DNA from: Modestobacter marinus
GTDB taxonomy: Bacteria > Actinomycetota > Actinomycetes > Mycobacteriales > Geodermatophilaceae
Direction: 5' to 3'
NCBI RefSeq assembly: GCF_019799945.1
Contig: NZ_JABGCH010000005.1
Span: 1 to 64,000, forward strand
DNA: 64,000 nucleotides
Positions 1 to 6,887 of the stretch are shown in pieces; the first letter of the stretch is position 1, and every line of letters begins with the position of its first letter. A program made the translations under genes and the position numbers. The notes under the pieces are model-generated. The model was not told the origin of the DNA, made no database searches, and saw only the letters and a program-made list of their open reading frames with translations.

Positions 1-627
1 CCGCTGGACTGGCACGTCAACGACAGCTACTTCGTCGTCGCGCACTTCCACTACGTGGTCTTCGGCACCGTGGTGTTCTCCGCCTACGCCGGTCTGTACT
101 TCTGGTTCCCGAAGATGTGCGGCCGGATGATGGACGAGAGGCTGGGCCGGCTGCACTTCTGGCTGACCTTCCTCGGGTTCCACGCCACGTTCCTCATCCA
201 GCACTGGCTGGGCAACGAGGGCATGCCGCGCCGGTACGCCGACTACCTGCAGTCCGACGCCGGCGGCACCTTCACGCTCATGCACACGATCTCGACGATC
301 GGCTCGTTCATCCTGGGCGCCTCGGTGATCCCGTTCGTCTACAACGTGGTGCACTCGTGGAAGCACGGCCGGCTCGCCCTGGTCGACGACCCGTGGGGTC
401 ACGGCAACTCGCTGGAGTGGGCGACGTCCTCGCCGCCGCCGCGGCACAACTTCACCGAGATCCCGCGGATCCGCTCCGAGCGCCCGGCGTTCGAGCTGCA
501 CCACCCGGAGCTGCTCGAGCGGCTGCAGATGGAGGCGCACGCCGGCAAGCGGCACGAGCCCTACACCGAGGAGGCCGGGCTGACCGGCGGCCAGCGGCAG
601 GGTCCGAACGACCCCGACTTCACCTGA
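1..627 (+). CDS. ctaD: Cytochrome c oxidase subunit I, C-terminal part (start outside window)
   Basis: This is the last 208 residues of the haem-copper oxidase catalytic subunit of the aa3-type terminal oxidase, which reduces O2 at the cytoplasmic membrane. The reading frame is open from base 1. Residues 9-18 read [10 protein letters not shown], the conserved helix whose HFH histidines ligate haem a3 and haem a in this family. At least three hydrophobic membrane segments follow (about residues 18-36, 52-68 and 94-114). The last 80 or so residues form a hydrophilic cytoplasmic tail, as in actinobacterial CtaD. A strong hairpin lies just after the stop. The N-terminal two thirds, including the CuB ligands, are outside the window. 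Confidence 0.95.
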   Translation, partial: PLDWHVNDSYFVVAHFHYVVFGTVVFSAYAGLYFWFPKMCGRMMDERLGRLHFWLTFLGFHATFLIQHWLGNEGMPRRYADYLQSDAGGTFTLMHTISTIGSFILGASVIPFVYNVVHSWKHGRLALVDDPWGHGNSLEWATSSPPPRHNFTEIPRIRSERPAFELHHPELLERLQMEAHAGKRHEPYTEEAGLTGGQRQGPNDPDFT

Positions 628-629
628 AG

Positions 630-680
630 GGCCCCGCTGCCCGCCGTTCGCAGGCTCGCGGCGGGCCCTGCAGCGGGGCC
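630..680. terminator. Bidirectional hairpin terminator between ctaD and recQ
   Basis: A perfect 11-bp stem (GGCCCCGCTGC at 630-640 with GCAGCGGGGCC at 670-680) encloses a second CCCGCCG/CGGCGGG stem. It lies between two convergent genes. There is no U tract, which is usual for GC-rich actinobacteria. The inner loop contains TTCGCAGGCTCG, a motif that recurs in the hairpin at 17926-17949. Confidence 0.8.
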
Positions 681-687
681 GAGCCCG

Positions 688-2391
688 TCAGGCGGTGCGC
701 TCGGTGAGCAGGTCGTTGGCGAGCACCGGCTCGATCGCCAGCGTCTTGTAGCCGACCTCCTCGAACAGCACCACCACCCGGTCCCCCTCGTGACGCATCA
801 CCACGCCCGGGCCCCACTCGGCGTGCTCGACCGCCGTGTCCACCGGGAAGGGGTGGTCCCGGTCGGCCGTGCTCTGCTGCTGGACGAGCCCGTCGCTGCA
901 GTTGTCGCAGTTGCCGCAGGGCTCGTCGAGCTGCTCGCCGAAGTACCCGAGCAGGAACTGGCGGCGGCACCCGGTGGTCTCCGCGTAGCCGCGCATCATC
1001 TCGATCCGGCTCTCGTCGACCCGGATGCGGTGCTCGGCCAGCGCCCGGGCCGCGGCGGCTGCCTCGCCGGGGGAGGGCGCGCCCGGCGCCGGGGACGCCG
1101 TCCCGTCGTCGTCCAGGACGACGGCGCCCGCCTGCTCGAGCAGGTTGAGGTCGCGCACCAGCGGGGTGGCGGCGCGGCCGGTCTCCTCCCGCAGGTCCGT
1201 GACGTCGACCCCGTCCATGCCGGCCTCGACGCCGGCCCGCACCAGTCCGGCGACCTCCTGCAGCTCATCCTCGGCGGGCGCCCCGGCGGCGAAGAACTTC
1301 CGGATGCCGAGGTCCTCCTGGCGGTAGACCAGTAGCGCCGTGGCCGGCTCGCCGTCCCGGCCGGCCCGGCCGATCTCCTGGTAGTAGCTGTCGAGCGAGT
1401 CCGCGGGCTCCGCGTGCACCACGAAGCGGGTCTCCGGTCGGTCGATGCCCATGCCGAACGCGGTGGTGGCGACGACGACGTCCAACTCGCCGTCCATGAA
1501 CGCCCGCTGCACCTCCTCGCGGTCGCCCTTCCGCAGCCCCGCGTGGTACGCCGCGGCCCGCAGGCCCCGCTCGACCAGCGCCTCGGCGAACTCCTCGGTG
1601 CCCCGCCGCGTCGCGCTGTAGAGGATCCCGGTGCCCTGCCCGGCGAGCTCGGTGACCCGGTCGAGGACGGCGGTGTGCTTGGCGTGCGCGTCGGCGTGCT
1701 GCTCGACCTCCAGCCGGATCTCCGGGCGGTCGAACCCGGCGACCACGATCTCCGGCTCCCGCATCTCCAGCCGCTCCACGATCTCCGCGCGCACCGGCGG
1801 CGCGGCGGTGGCGGTCAGCGCGAGGACCGTCGGGTGGCCCAGCTGCTCGACGACGCCGCCCAGGCGCAGGTAGTCGGGCCGGAAGTCGTGGCCCCACGCG
1901 GACACGCAGTGCGCCTCGTCGACGACGAACAGCGCCGGCCCGGCCTCGCGGATCGCCTCGACGACCTCGGGCTTGGCCAGCTGCTCGGGGGCGAGGAAGC
2001 AGAAGCGGACCGTTCCGTTCCGGAGCTCGTCGAGCACCGCCTGCTGGGCGCCGTCGGACAGGCCCGAGTTGAGGACCGCCGCGCGACCCACCTGCTCCTG
2101 GCCCAGGTCCTCGAGCCGCTGCACCTGGTCCCGCTGCAGGGCGATGAGCGGGGAGACGACGAGCACCGGGCCGTCGAGCAGCGTGCCGACCACGGTGTAG
2201 ACGGCAGACTTGCCCGCGCCCGAGGGCAGGACGGCGAGGGTGTCCCGGCCCGCGGCGACCGCCTGCATGGCGGCCTCCTGACCGGGCCGGAACTCGGTGT
2301 ACCCGAGCACCGCCTCGGCGGTCTGCCGGATGCGCCGGGTGCGCGCCGACGGGGAGGCGCCGACGGGGTTGTCCTGGGAGGTGCTCGTCAC
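688..2391 (-). CDS. recQ: ATP-dependent DNA helicase RecQ
   Basis: A 3'-5' superfamily 2 DNA helicase of recombination and repair, 567 residues. In order: helicase motif I (PSGAGKS, near residue 57), DEAH box with the RecQ signature VVDEAHCVSAWGHDFRPDY near 160, helicase C-terminal lobe with motif VI (EIGRAGRDGEP), a RecQ zinc-binding region with CRRQ...CGNCDNC near 490-510, and a winged-helix region. No HRDC domain follows. The protein instead ends in a short basic/beta module containing WGPGVVMRHEGD and VLFEEVGYKTL, which I recall from actinobacterial RecQ proteins. The GTG at 2391 is chosen because GGGGAG lies about 8 bases upstream; a TTG at 2424 would add 11 residues. It is transcribed convergently with ctaD. 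Confidence 0.93.
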   Translation of the reverse strand: MTSTSQDNPVGASPSARTRRIRQTAEAVLGYTEFRPGQEAAMQAVAAGRDTLAVLPSGAGKSAVYTVVGTLLDGPVLVVSPLIALQRDQVQRLEDLGQEQVGRAAVLNSGLSDGAQQAVLDELRNGTVRFCFLAPEQLAKPEVVEAIREAGPALFVVDEAHCVSAWGHDFRPDYLRLGGVVEQLGHPTVLALTATAAPPVRAEIVERLEMREPEIVVAGFDRPEIRLEVEQHADAHAKHTAVLDRVTELAGQGTGILYSATRRGTEEFAEALVERGLRAAAYHAGLRKGDREEVQRAFMDGELDVVVATTAFGMGIDRPETRFVVHAEPADSLDSYYQEIGRAGRDGEPATALLVYRQEDLGIRKFFAAGAPAEDELQEVAGLVRAGVEAGMDGVDVTDLREETGRAATPLVRDLNLLEQAGAVVLDDDGTASPAPGAPSPGEAAAAARALAEHRIRVDESRIEMMRGYAETTGCRRQFLLGYFGEQLDEPCGNCDNCSDGLVQQQSTADRDHPFPVDTAVEHAEWGPGVVMRHEGDRVVVLFEEVGYKTLAIEPVLANDLLTERTA

Positions 2392-2530
2392 CGGCCGTGT
2401 CTCCCCGCCGTCCCCGATCGCCAAACGACCCGCCGCCGTCCGACCCCCGACCGGCCATGTCGGCCACCATGGCCGGACGGGGACCGCATCTGCGGGAGAT
2501 GGCGTGCCTTTGCATCCGCAGGTGCGGAGG

Positions 2531-2536
2531 TAGGGT
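2531..2536 (+). promoter_or_regulatory. -10 box of a leaderless promoter for the HTH/Mop gene
   Basis: TAGGGT followed by exactly 7 bases and then the GTG start at 2544 is the classical actinobacterial leaderless arrangement. A TTTGCA at 2509-2514 could be the -35 (16-base spacer). This arrangement decides between the start at 2544 and the in-frame GTG at 2535. Confidence 0.7.
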
Positions 2537-2543
2537 GTGCCGC

Positions 2544-2936
2544 GTGCCGACCACCTACCGGATCGCCGAGGCCGCTGCGCTGCTCGGCGTGAGCGATGAC
2601 ACCGTCCGCCGCTGGATCGACAGCGACCGGCTGGCCGCGAGCCGGGAGGCGGGCCCGGCGCAGGTCGACGGTGCCGACCTGGCCCGGGTCGCCACCGAGC
2701 TGCACGCGGCGCCCGCGCCGGGCGCCACGCGCTCCTCCTCGGCGCGCAACCGGTTCACCGGCATCGTCACCCGCGTCGTCCGGGACACCGTGATGGCCCA
2801 GGTCGAGATCCAGGCCGGGCCGTTCCGGATCGTCTCGCTGATGTCGCGGGAGGCAGCCGACGAGCTCGGGCTGGAGACCGGCGTCCGCGCGGTGGCGACG
2901 GTGAAGGCCACCCAGGTCAGCGTGGACGTGCCGTGA
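2544..2936 (+). CDS. MerR-like HTH plus TOBE/Mop domain protein (probable molybdate-responsive regulator)
   Basis: A 130-residue protein with two parts. Residues 4-45 (YRIAEAAALLGVSDDTVRRWID) are an excisionase/MerR-type helix-turn-helix. Residues 65-130 form one TOBE/Mop domain (SARNRFTGIVTRVVRDTVMAQVEI...), the fold that binds molybdate or tungstate oxyanions. It lies directly upstream of modA on the same strand. The HTH-Mop combination is known in actinobacteria as a molybdenum-pterin-binding or ModE-like protein. Function as the molybdate sensor of modABC is inference from domain content and position. A single Mop domain would need oligomerisation to build a full oxyanion site. The start rests on the -10 box seven bases upstream; GTG 2535 is an alternative. 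Confidence 0.85.
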   Translation: MPTTYRIAEAAALLGVSDDTVRRWIDSDRLAASREAGPAQVDGADLARVATELHAAPAPGATRSSSARNRFTGIVTRVVRDTVMAQVEIQAGPFRIVSLMSREAADELGLETGVRAVATVKATQVSVDVP

Positions 2937-2940
2937 GTGG

Positions 2941-2981
2941 GCATCGCAGCGAGCGCCAGCGAGCGAGGAGCGGAGCGAACG
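2941..2981 (+). repeat. Intergenic repeat, copy 1 (inverted relative to 8997-9036)
   Basis: A purine-rich 41-base stretch right after the HTH/Mop stop codon begins GCATCGCAGCGAGC and contains GCGAGCGAGGAGCGGA. A near-identical element occurs on the opposite strand at 8997-9036, also right after a stop codon (moaA) and before another gene. The two copies bracket the molybdenum genes. It looks like a dispersed REP-like intergenic element rather than coding sequence. Confidence 0.7.
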
Positions 2982-3003
2982 TGCACTGCCAGGACATGGT
3001 GCC

Positions 3004-3783
3004 GTGAGGCGGCTCCTGGCCGCCGGACTCGCCGTCCTCGTCCTGGCGGGGTGCGGCACGGCCGGCGGGACGACGGCGCCCTCGACCGCGACGGCGGACG
3101 GCGGCCCCACGGGCACGGTCACCGTGTTCGCCGCCGCCTCGCTGACCGACGTCTTCACCGACCTCGGCGCGGCGCTGGAGGACCAGCAGCCGGGCCTGCG
3201 CGTCCAGTTCAGCTTCGCCGGCAGCTCCGCGCTGGCCGCCCAGCTCGCCCAGGGCGCGCCCGCGGACGTCTTCGCCTCGGCCGACCAGGCGCAGATGGCC
3301 GTGGTCACCGGCGCGGGACTGACCGAGGGGGAGCCGGCGGTGTTCGCCCGGAACGAGCTGGAGATCGCCGTCCCGGCGGGCAACCCCGGCGGGGTGACCG
3401 GCCTGGCCGACTTCGCCGACCCCGACCTCACCCTCGCCGTCTGCGCCCCCAGCGTGCCCTGCGGCGCGGCCGCCGGGGCGGTGTTCGCCGCCGCCGGGAT
3501 CACCGCCCGGCCGGACACCGAGGAGGAGGACGTCCGGGCGGCGCTGACCAAGGTCCAGCTGGGCGAGGTCGACGCCGCGCTGGTCTACGCCACCGACGTC
3601 CGGGCCGCCGGGGACGCGGTCGAGGGCATCCCGTTCCCCGAGTCGGCGCGCAAGCTCAACGAGTACCCGATCTGCACCCTCGCGGCCGCGCCGAACCCGG
3701 CGGGTGCGCAGGCGTTCGTGGACCTGGTGCGGTCCGCGGCCGGGCAGCGGGCGCTGGCCGACGCGGGCTTCCGCACCCCGTGA
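3004..3783 (+). CDS. modA: Molybdate ABC transporter substrate-binding lipoprotein
   Basis: A periplasmic-type binding protein of 259 residues that captures molybdate or tungstate for the ModBC importer. The N-terminus is a lipoprotein signal peptide with lipobox LAGC (cysteine at about residue 18), so the mature protein is membrane-anchored outside the cell. A Thr/Ala/Gly-rich linker follows. The ModA family sequence begins at VTVFAAASLTDVF, which supplies oxyanion-binding serines, continues with FSFAGSSALAAQ and PADVFASAD, and later has LTKVQLGEVDAALVYATDV. Length is normal. Its stop codon overlaps the modB start (GTGA), giving a coupled modABC operon. It lies 67 bases after the HTH/Mop gene. 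Confidence 0.95.
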   Translation: MRRLLAAGLAVLVLAGCGTAGGTTAPSTATADGGPTGTVTVFAAASLTDVFTDLGAALEDQQPGLRVQFSFAGSSALAAQLAQGAPADVFASADQAQMAVVTGAGLTEGEPAVFARNELEIAVPAGNPGGVTGLADFADPDLTLAVCAPSVPCGAAAGAVFAAAGITARPDTEEEDVRAALTKVQLGEVDAALVYATDVRAAGDAVEGIPFPESARKLNEYPICTLAAAPNPAGAQAFVDLVRSAAGQRALADAGFRTP

Positions 3784-4583
3784 GGAGGCCGGGCGACGGC
3801 GGTGTGCCCGCGCCGCTGCTCGTGCCCGCCGTCCTCGCGGTCGCGTTCCTGGTGCTGCCGCTGGTCGGGCTGGTCGTGCGGGCGCCGTGGTCGGACCTCG
3901 GCAGCCGGCTCGTCGAGCCCGCGGTGGGCCAGGCGCTGCGGCTGTCCCTGGTCGCCGCGACCCTCGCCACGCTGCTCTCCCTGGTGCTCGGCGTGCCGCT
4001 GGCGTGGGTGCTCGCCCGCTCCCGGATGCCCGGCCGGTCGGTGCTGCGGGCGCTGGTCACCGTGCCGCTCGTGCTGCCGCCCGTCGTCGGCGGCGTCGCG
4101 CTGTTCCTGGTGCTCGGCCGGCAGGGGATCGTCGGGAGCTGGCTGTACGAGACCACCGGGTACGCGCTGCCCTTCACCACCGCCGCCGTCGTCGTCGCCG
4201 AGACGTTCGTGGCCATGCCGTTCCTCGTCATCAGCGTCGAGGGCGCGCTGCGCGCCGCCGACGCCCGGTTCGAGGACGCCGCCGCCACGCTCGGCGCCGA
4301 CCGCTGGACGACGTTCCGCCGGGTCACCCTGCCGCTGGTGGCCCCCGGCATCGCCGCTGGCGCGGTGCTGAGCTGGGCCCGGGCGCTCGGCGAGTTCGGC
4401 GCGACGATCACCTTCGCCGGCAACTTCCCGGGGACGACGCAGACCATGCCGCTGGCGGTCTACCTGGCGCTGCAGTCCGACCCCGAGGCGGCGATCGTGC
4501 TGTCCCTGGTGCTGCTCGCCGTCTCGCTGGCCACGCTGCTGCTGCTCCGCGATCGCTGGCTGGGCCGGGCGGTGACGACGTGA
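3780..4583 (+). CDS. modB: Molybdate ABC transporter permease
   Basis: An integral membrane subunit of 267 residues that forms the translocation channel for molybdate. Hydrophobic segments start at about residues 10, 40, 80, 130 and 230. The cytoplasmic EAA-type loop that docks on the ATPase is visible as EDAAATLGADRWTTFRRVTLP near residue 160. The GTG at 3780 overlaps the modA stop by four bases (GTGA). A second in-frame GTG at 3804 lies behind a GAGGAGG stretch and would remove eight residues. The end overlaps modC in the same way. Family assignment to the CysTW/ModB permeases is secure. Confidence 0.93.
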   Translation: MRRPGDGGVPAPLLVPAVLAVAFLVLPLVGLVVRAPWSDLGSRLVEPAVGQALRLSLVAATLATLLSLVLGVPLAWVLARSRMPGRSVLRALVTVPLVLPPVVGGVALFLVLGRQGIVGSWLYETTGYALPFTTAAVVVAETFVAMPFLVISVEGALRAADARFEDAAATLGADRWTTFRRVTLPLVAPGIAAGAVLSWARALGEFGATITFAGNFPGTTQTMPLAVYLALQSDPEAAIVLSLVLLAVSLATLLLLRDRWLGRAVTT

Positions 4584-5629
4584 CCCTGGACGCGCGGCTC
4601 ACGGTGCAGCGGGGCGGGCTGACCGTCGCGGTGGAGCTGGCGGTGGCCGACGGGGAGGTGCTCGCCGTCCTCGGGCCGAACGGCGCCGGCAAGTCCACCG
4701 TGCTGCGGGTGCTCGCCGGCCTGCTCCGGCCCGACGCCGGCCGGGTCGTCGTGGACGGCGACCAGCTCTGGGACGCGGCCGGGGTGCACGTGCCCGCCCA
4801 CCGGCGCTCGCTGGGCATGGTCTTCCAGGACCACCTGCTCTTCCCGCACCTGTCGGCGACCGAGAACGTGGCCTTCGGGCTGCGGGCCCGCGGCATGCCC
4901 CGGGCGCGGGCCCGGGCCGCGGCGGCCGGCTGGCTGGACCGGGTGGGGCTCGGCGACCTGGGCGAGCGCCGTCCCGGCCAGCTCTCCGGCGGCCAGGCGC
5001 AGCGGGCCGCGCTCGCCCGCGCGCTGGTGGGCGACCCGCGCGTGCTCCTCCTGGACGAGCCGCTGTCCTCGCTGGACGCCCGCACCCGGCTCACCGTCCG
5101 CGCCGAGCTGCACCGCCACCTCGCCGAGTACCGCGGCAGCGCCGTCCTGGTCACCCACGACCCGGTCGACGCGATGGCCCTCGCCGGGCGGGTGCTCGTC
5201 GTCGAGGACGGCCGCATCGTGCAGGCCGGCACGCCGGCGGAGGTGGCCCGCCGGCCCCGGACCGACTACGTCGCCCGGCTGGTCGGGTTGGTGCTGCTGC
5301 CGGGGACCGGGTCCGGGACGAGCGTCGCGCTCGAGGGCGGCGGCACCGTAGCGGTCGCCGAGGAGGTGACCGGGCCGGTGTTCGCGGTCATCCGCCCCGA
5401 GTCGGTGGCCCTCTACCTGGAGCGCCCGGCCGGCAGCCCGCGGAACGTCTGGCCGCTGCGGCTGGTCAGCGCCACCCCGCACGGGTCGGTCGTGCGCTGC
5501 GACCTGGCGGGGGAGGTGCCGCTGACCGCGGACGTCACGGCCACCTCCTTCGCCGAGCTGGGCCTGGCTCCGGGGGCGGCGGTCTGGGCGTCGGTGAAGG
5601 CCAGCGAGGTCGCCGTCCACACCCGCTGA
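4580..5629 (+). CDS. modC: Molybdate ABC transporter ATP-binding protein
   Basis: The cytoplasmic ATPase of the molybdate importer, 349 residues. Walker A is GPNGAGKST (near residue 32), the Q-loop is VFQDHLLFPH, the ABC signature LSGGQAQR, Walker B VLLLDEPLSSLD, and the H-loop VTHDP. After about residue 230 comes a C-terminal regulatory region with a TOBE/Mop-like domain (VIRPESVALY... to the end), where oxyanion binding can inhibit transport in this family. The GTG start overlaps the modB stop (GTGA). It is the last gene of modABC; a perfect 42-bp palindrome begins 13 bases past its stop. Confidence 0.95.
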   Translation: MTLDARLTVQRGGLTVAVELAVADGEVLAVLGPNGAGKSTVLRVLAGLLRPDAGRVVVDGDQLWDAAGVHVPAHRRSLGMVFQDHLLFPHLSATENVAFGLRARGMPRARARAAAAGWLDRVGLGDLGERRPGQLSGGQAQRAALARALVGDPRVLLLDEPLSSLDARTRLTVRAELHRHLAEYRGSAVLVTHDPVDAMALAGRVLVVEDGRIVQAGTPAEVARRPRTDYVARLVGLVLLPGTGSGTSVALEGGGTVAVAEEVTGPVFAVIRPESVALYLERPAGSPRNVWPLRLVSATPHGSVVRCDLAGEVPLTADVTATSFAELGLAPGAAVWASVKASEVAVHTR

Positions 5630-5641
5630 CCCGCGTCCCGC

Positions 5642-5683
5642 ACTTCTTCGGGCTCAAGTACCGGTACTTGAGCCCGAAGAAGT
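5642..5683. repeat. Perfect 42-bp palindrome between modC and mocA
   Basis: Two 21-base arms (left ACTTCTTCGGGCTCAAGTACC) meet with no spacer at a GGTACC-type centre, and every base pairs with its partner. It could form a cruciform or, as RNA, a long hairpin ending modABC transcripts. It is less GC-rich than the surrounding sequence, which makes it stand out. Two other intergenic inverted repeats of unrelated sequence but similar design lie at 56095-56137 and 60168-60195. Confidence 0.85.
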
Positions 5684-5712
5684 CCGCCGCGGGGGTCTGG
5701 GAGGGTGGGGGA

Positions 5713-6288
5713 GTGACGTCGGACCGGCCGGTGGCGGGACTGGTGCTGGCCGCCGGGGGCGGCCGGCGGTACGGCATGCCGAAGGCTCTGGTCGAGTACG
5801 AGGGCAGCCTGCTGGTCGAGCGGGCGGTGCGGACGGCGTCGGCGGTGTGCGACCCGGTGCTCGTCGTCCTCGGCGCCGCGGCCGTCGAGGTCTGGCAGCG
5901 CGCCGACCTCACCGGCGCGACGGTGCTGGCCAACCGCGACTGGGAGAGCGGGATGGCGTCCAGCCTGCGCACCGGGCTGGACGGGCTGCGCGGCTGGCCC
6001 GGCCGGGTCGACGCCGCGCTCGTCACGCTGGTGGACATGCCGGGCATCACGCCGGCGGCCCTGGCCCGGCTGGCCGGGCACGCCGCGCCGGACGCCCTGG
6101 CCGTGGCCACCTACGACGGGGTCCGCGGGCATCCGGTGCTGCTCGGCCGGGAGCACTGGGCGGGGGTGGCCGAGACCGCGACCGGCGACGAGGGTGCGCG
6201 GCGGTACCTGGCCGCCGCCGACGTCGTCGAGGTCGACTGCACCGGCCTGGCCGATCCGACCGACCTCGACGTCCCGCCGCAGGGCTGA
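5713..6288 (+). CDS. mocA: MocA/MobA-type molybdenum cofactor nucleotidyltransferase
   Basis: A 191-residue NTP-transferase-3 family protein. The nucleotide-binding loop is LAAGGGRRYGMPKAL at about residues 12-26, followed by VLANRDWESGMASSLRTGL and a VTLVDMPGI segment, which in this family supplies the metal-binding aspartate. MocA adds CMP to molybdopterin to make the cytosine dinucleotide cofactor of the xanthine-dehydrogenase/CO-dehydrogenase superfamily. That role fits the cox genes in the same window but is inferred; some relatives use other sugar or pterin substrates. The GTG at 5713 follows a GGGAGGGTGGGGGA ribosome-binding stretch. An upstream in-frame ATG at 5668 lies inside the 42-bp palindrome and is unlikely. 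Confidence 0.82.
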   Translation: MTSDRPVAGLVLAAGGGRRYGMPKALVEYEGSLLVERAVRTASAVCDPVLVVLGAAAVEVWQRADLTGATVLANRDWESGMASSLRTGLDGLRGWPGRVDAALVTLVDMPGITPAALARLAGHAAPDALAVATYDGVRGHPVLLGREHWAGVAETATGDEGARRYLAAADVVEVDCTGLADPTDLDVPPQG

Positions 6289-6314
6289 GCGCCCGCCCGA
6301 GCCCGGCCAACTAG

Positions 6315-6320
6315 TACCTT
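6315..6320 (+). promoter_or_regulatory. -10 box of a leaderless moaE promoter
   Basis: TACCTT, then seven bases, then the GTG start of moaE at 6328. No ribosome-binding sequence is present, which fits leaderless translation. Confidence 0.6.
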
Positions 6321-6327
6321 CGCGCCC

Positions 6328-6747
6328 GTGGAGACGCTGTACGCGCGGGTCACCGAGGAACCCCTGTCGGTCGCCGAGCACGAGGCCGCGGTCGGCGACA
6401 AGGCGGCCGGCGCGGTGGTCTCGTTCGCCGGCGTCGTCCGGGACCACGACGGCGGCCGGTCGGTCACCGAGCTCGAGTACGTCGGGCACCCGACGGCGAC
6501 GGACCTGATCGCCGAGATCGCCGCCGAGTTCGCGGCCCGTCCCGAGGTGCACGGGGTCGCGGTGTCGCACCGGGTCGGCCTGCTGGGGATCGGCGACGTC
6601 GCGCTGGCGTGCGCGGTCAGCGCTGCCCACCGCGGGCAGGCGTTCGCCGCGTGCGCGGAACTGGTCGACGAGGTGAAGGCCCGGCTGCCGATCTGGAAAC
6701 GGCAGGTCTTCACCGACGGCGCCGAGGAGTGGGTCGCGTGTCCGTGA
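6328..6747 (+). CDS. moaE: Molybdopterin synthase catalytic subunit MoaE
   Basis: The large subunit (139 residues, normal size) of molybdopterin synthase, which inserts two sulfur atoms from the MoaD thiocarboxylate into precursor Z. Family features are visible: GAVVSFAGVVRDHDGG near residues 30-45, LEYVGHPTA, VSHRVGLLGIGD, and the catalytic-lysine stretch VDEVKARLPIWKRQ near 112-125. It appears leaderless. Its partner moaD and the upstream enzyme moaA are on the opposite strand 2 kb away. No moaC, moaB/mog or moeA is seen in the window. Confidence 0.95.
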   Translation: METLYARVTEEPLSVAEHEAAVGDKAAGAVVSFAGVVRDHDGGRSVTELEYVGHPTATDLIAEIAAEFAARPEVHGVAVSHRVGLLGIGDVALACAVSAAHRGQAFAACAELVDEVKARLPIWKRQVFTDGAEEWVACP

Positions 6748-6887
6748 CCGGAGCCCGGGGTGTCCCGCGCGCGTCCTTGCGTCGCCTGCCCGCGACATGA
6801 CATAACAAGGGCAATCCGACCCCAGCGCAGGGGCGGGGCTGCTCCGGCGTGGCCGCGGAGGCGGCCGACCGGGGAAGGGCCGTGACC

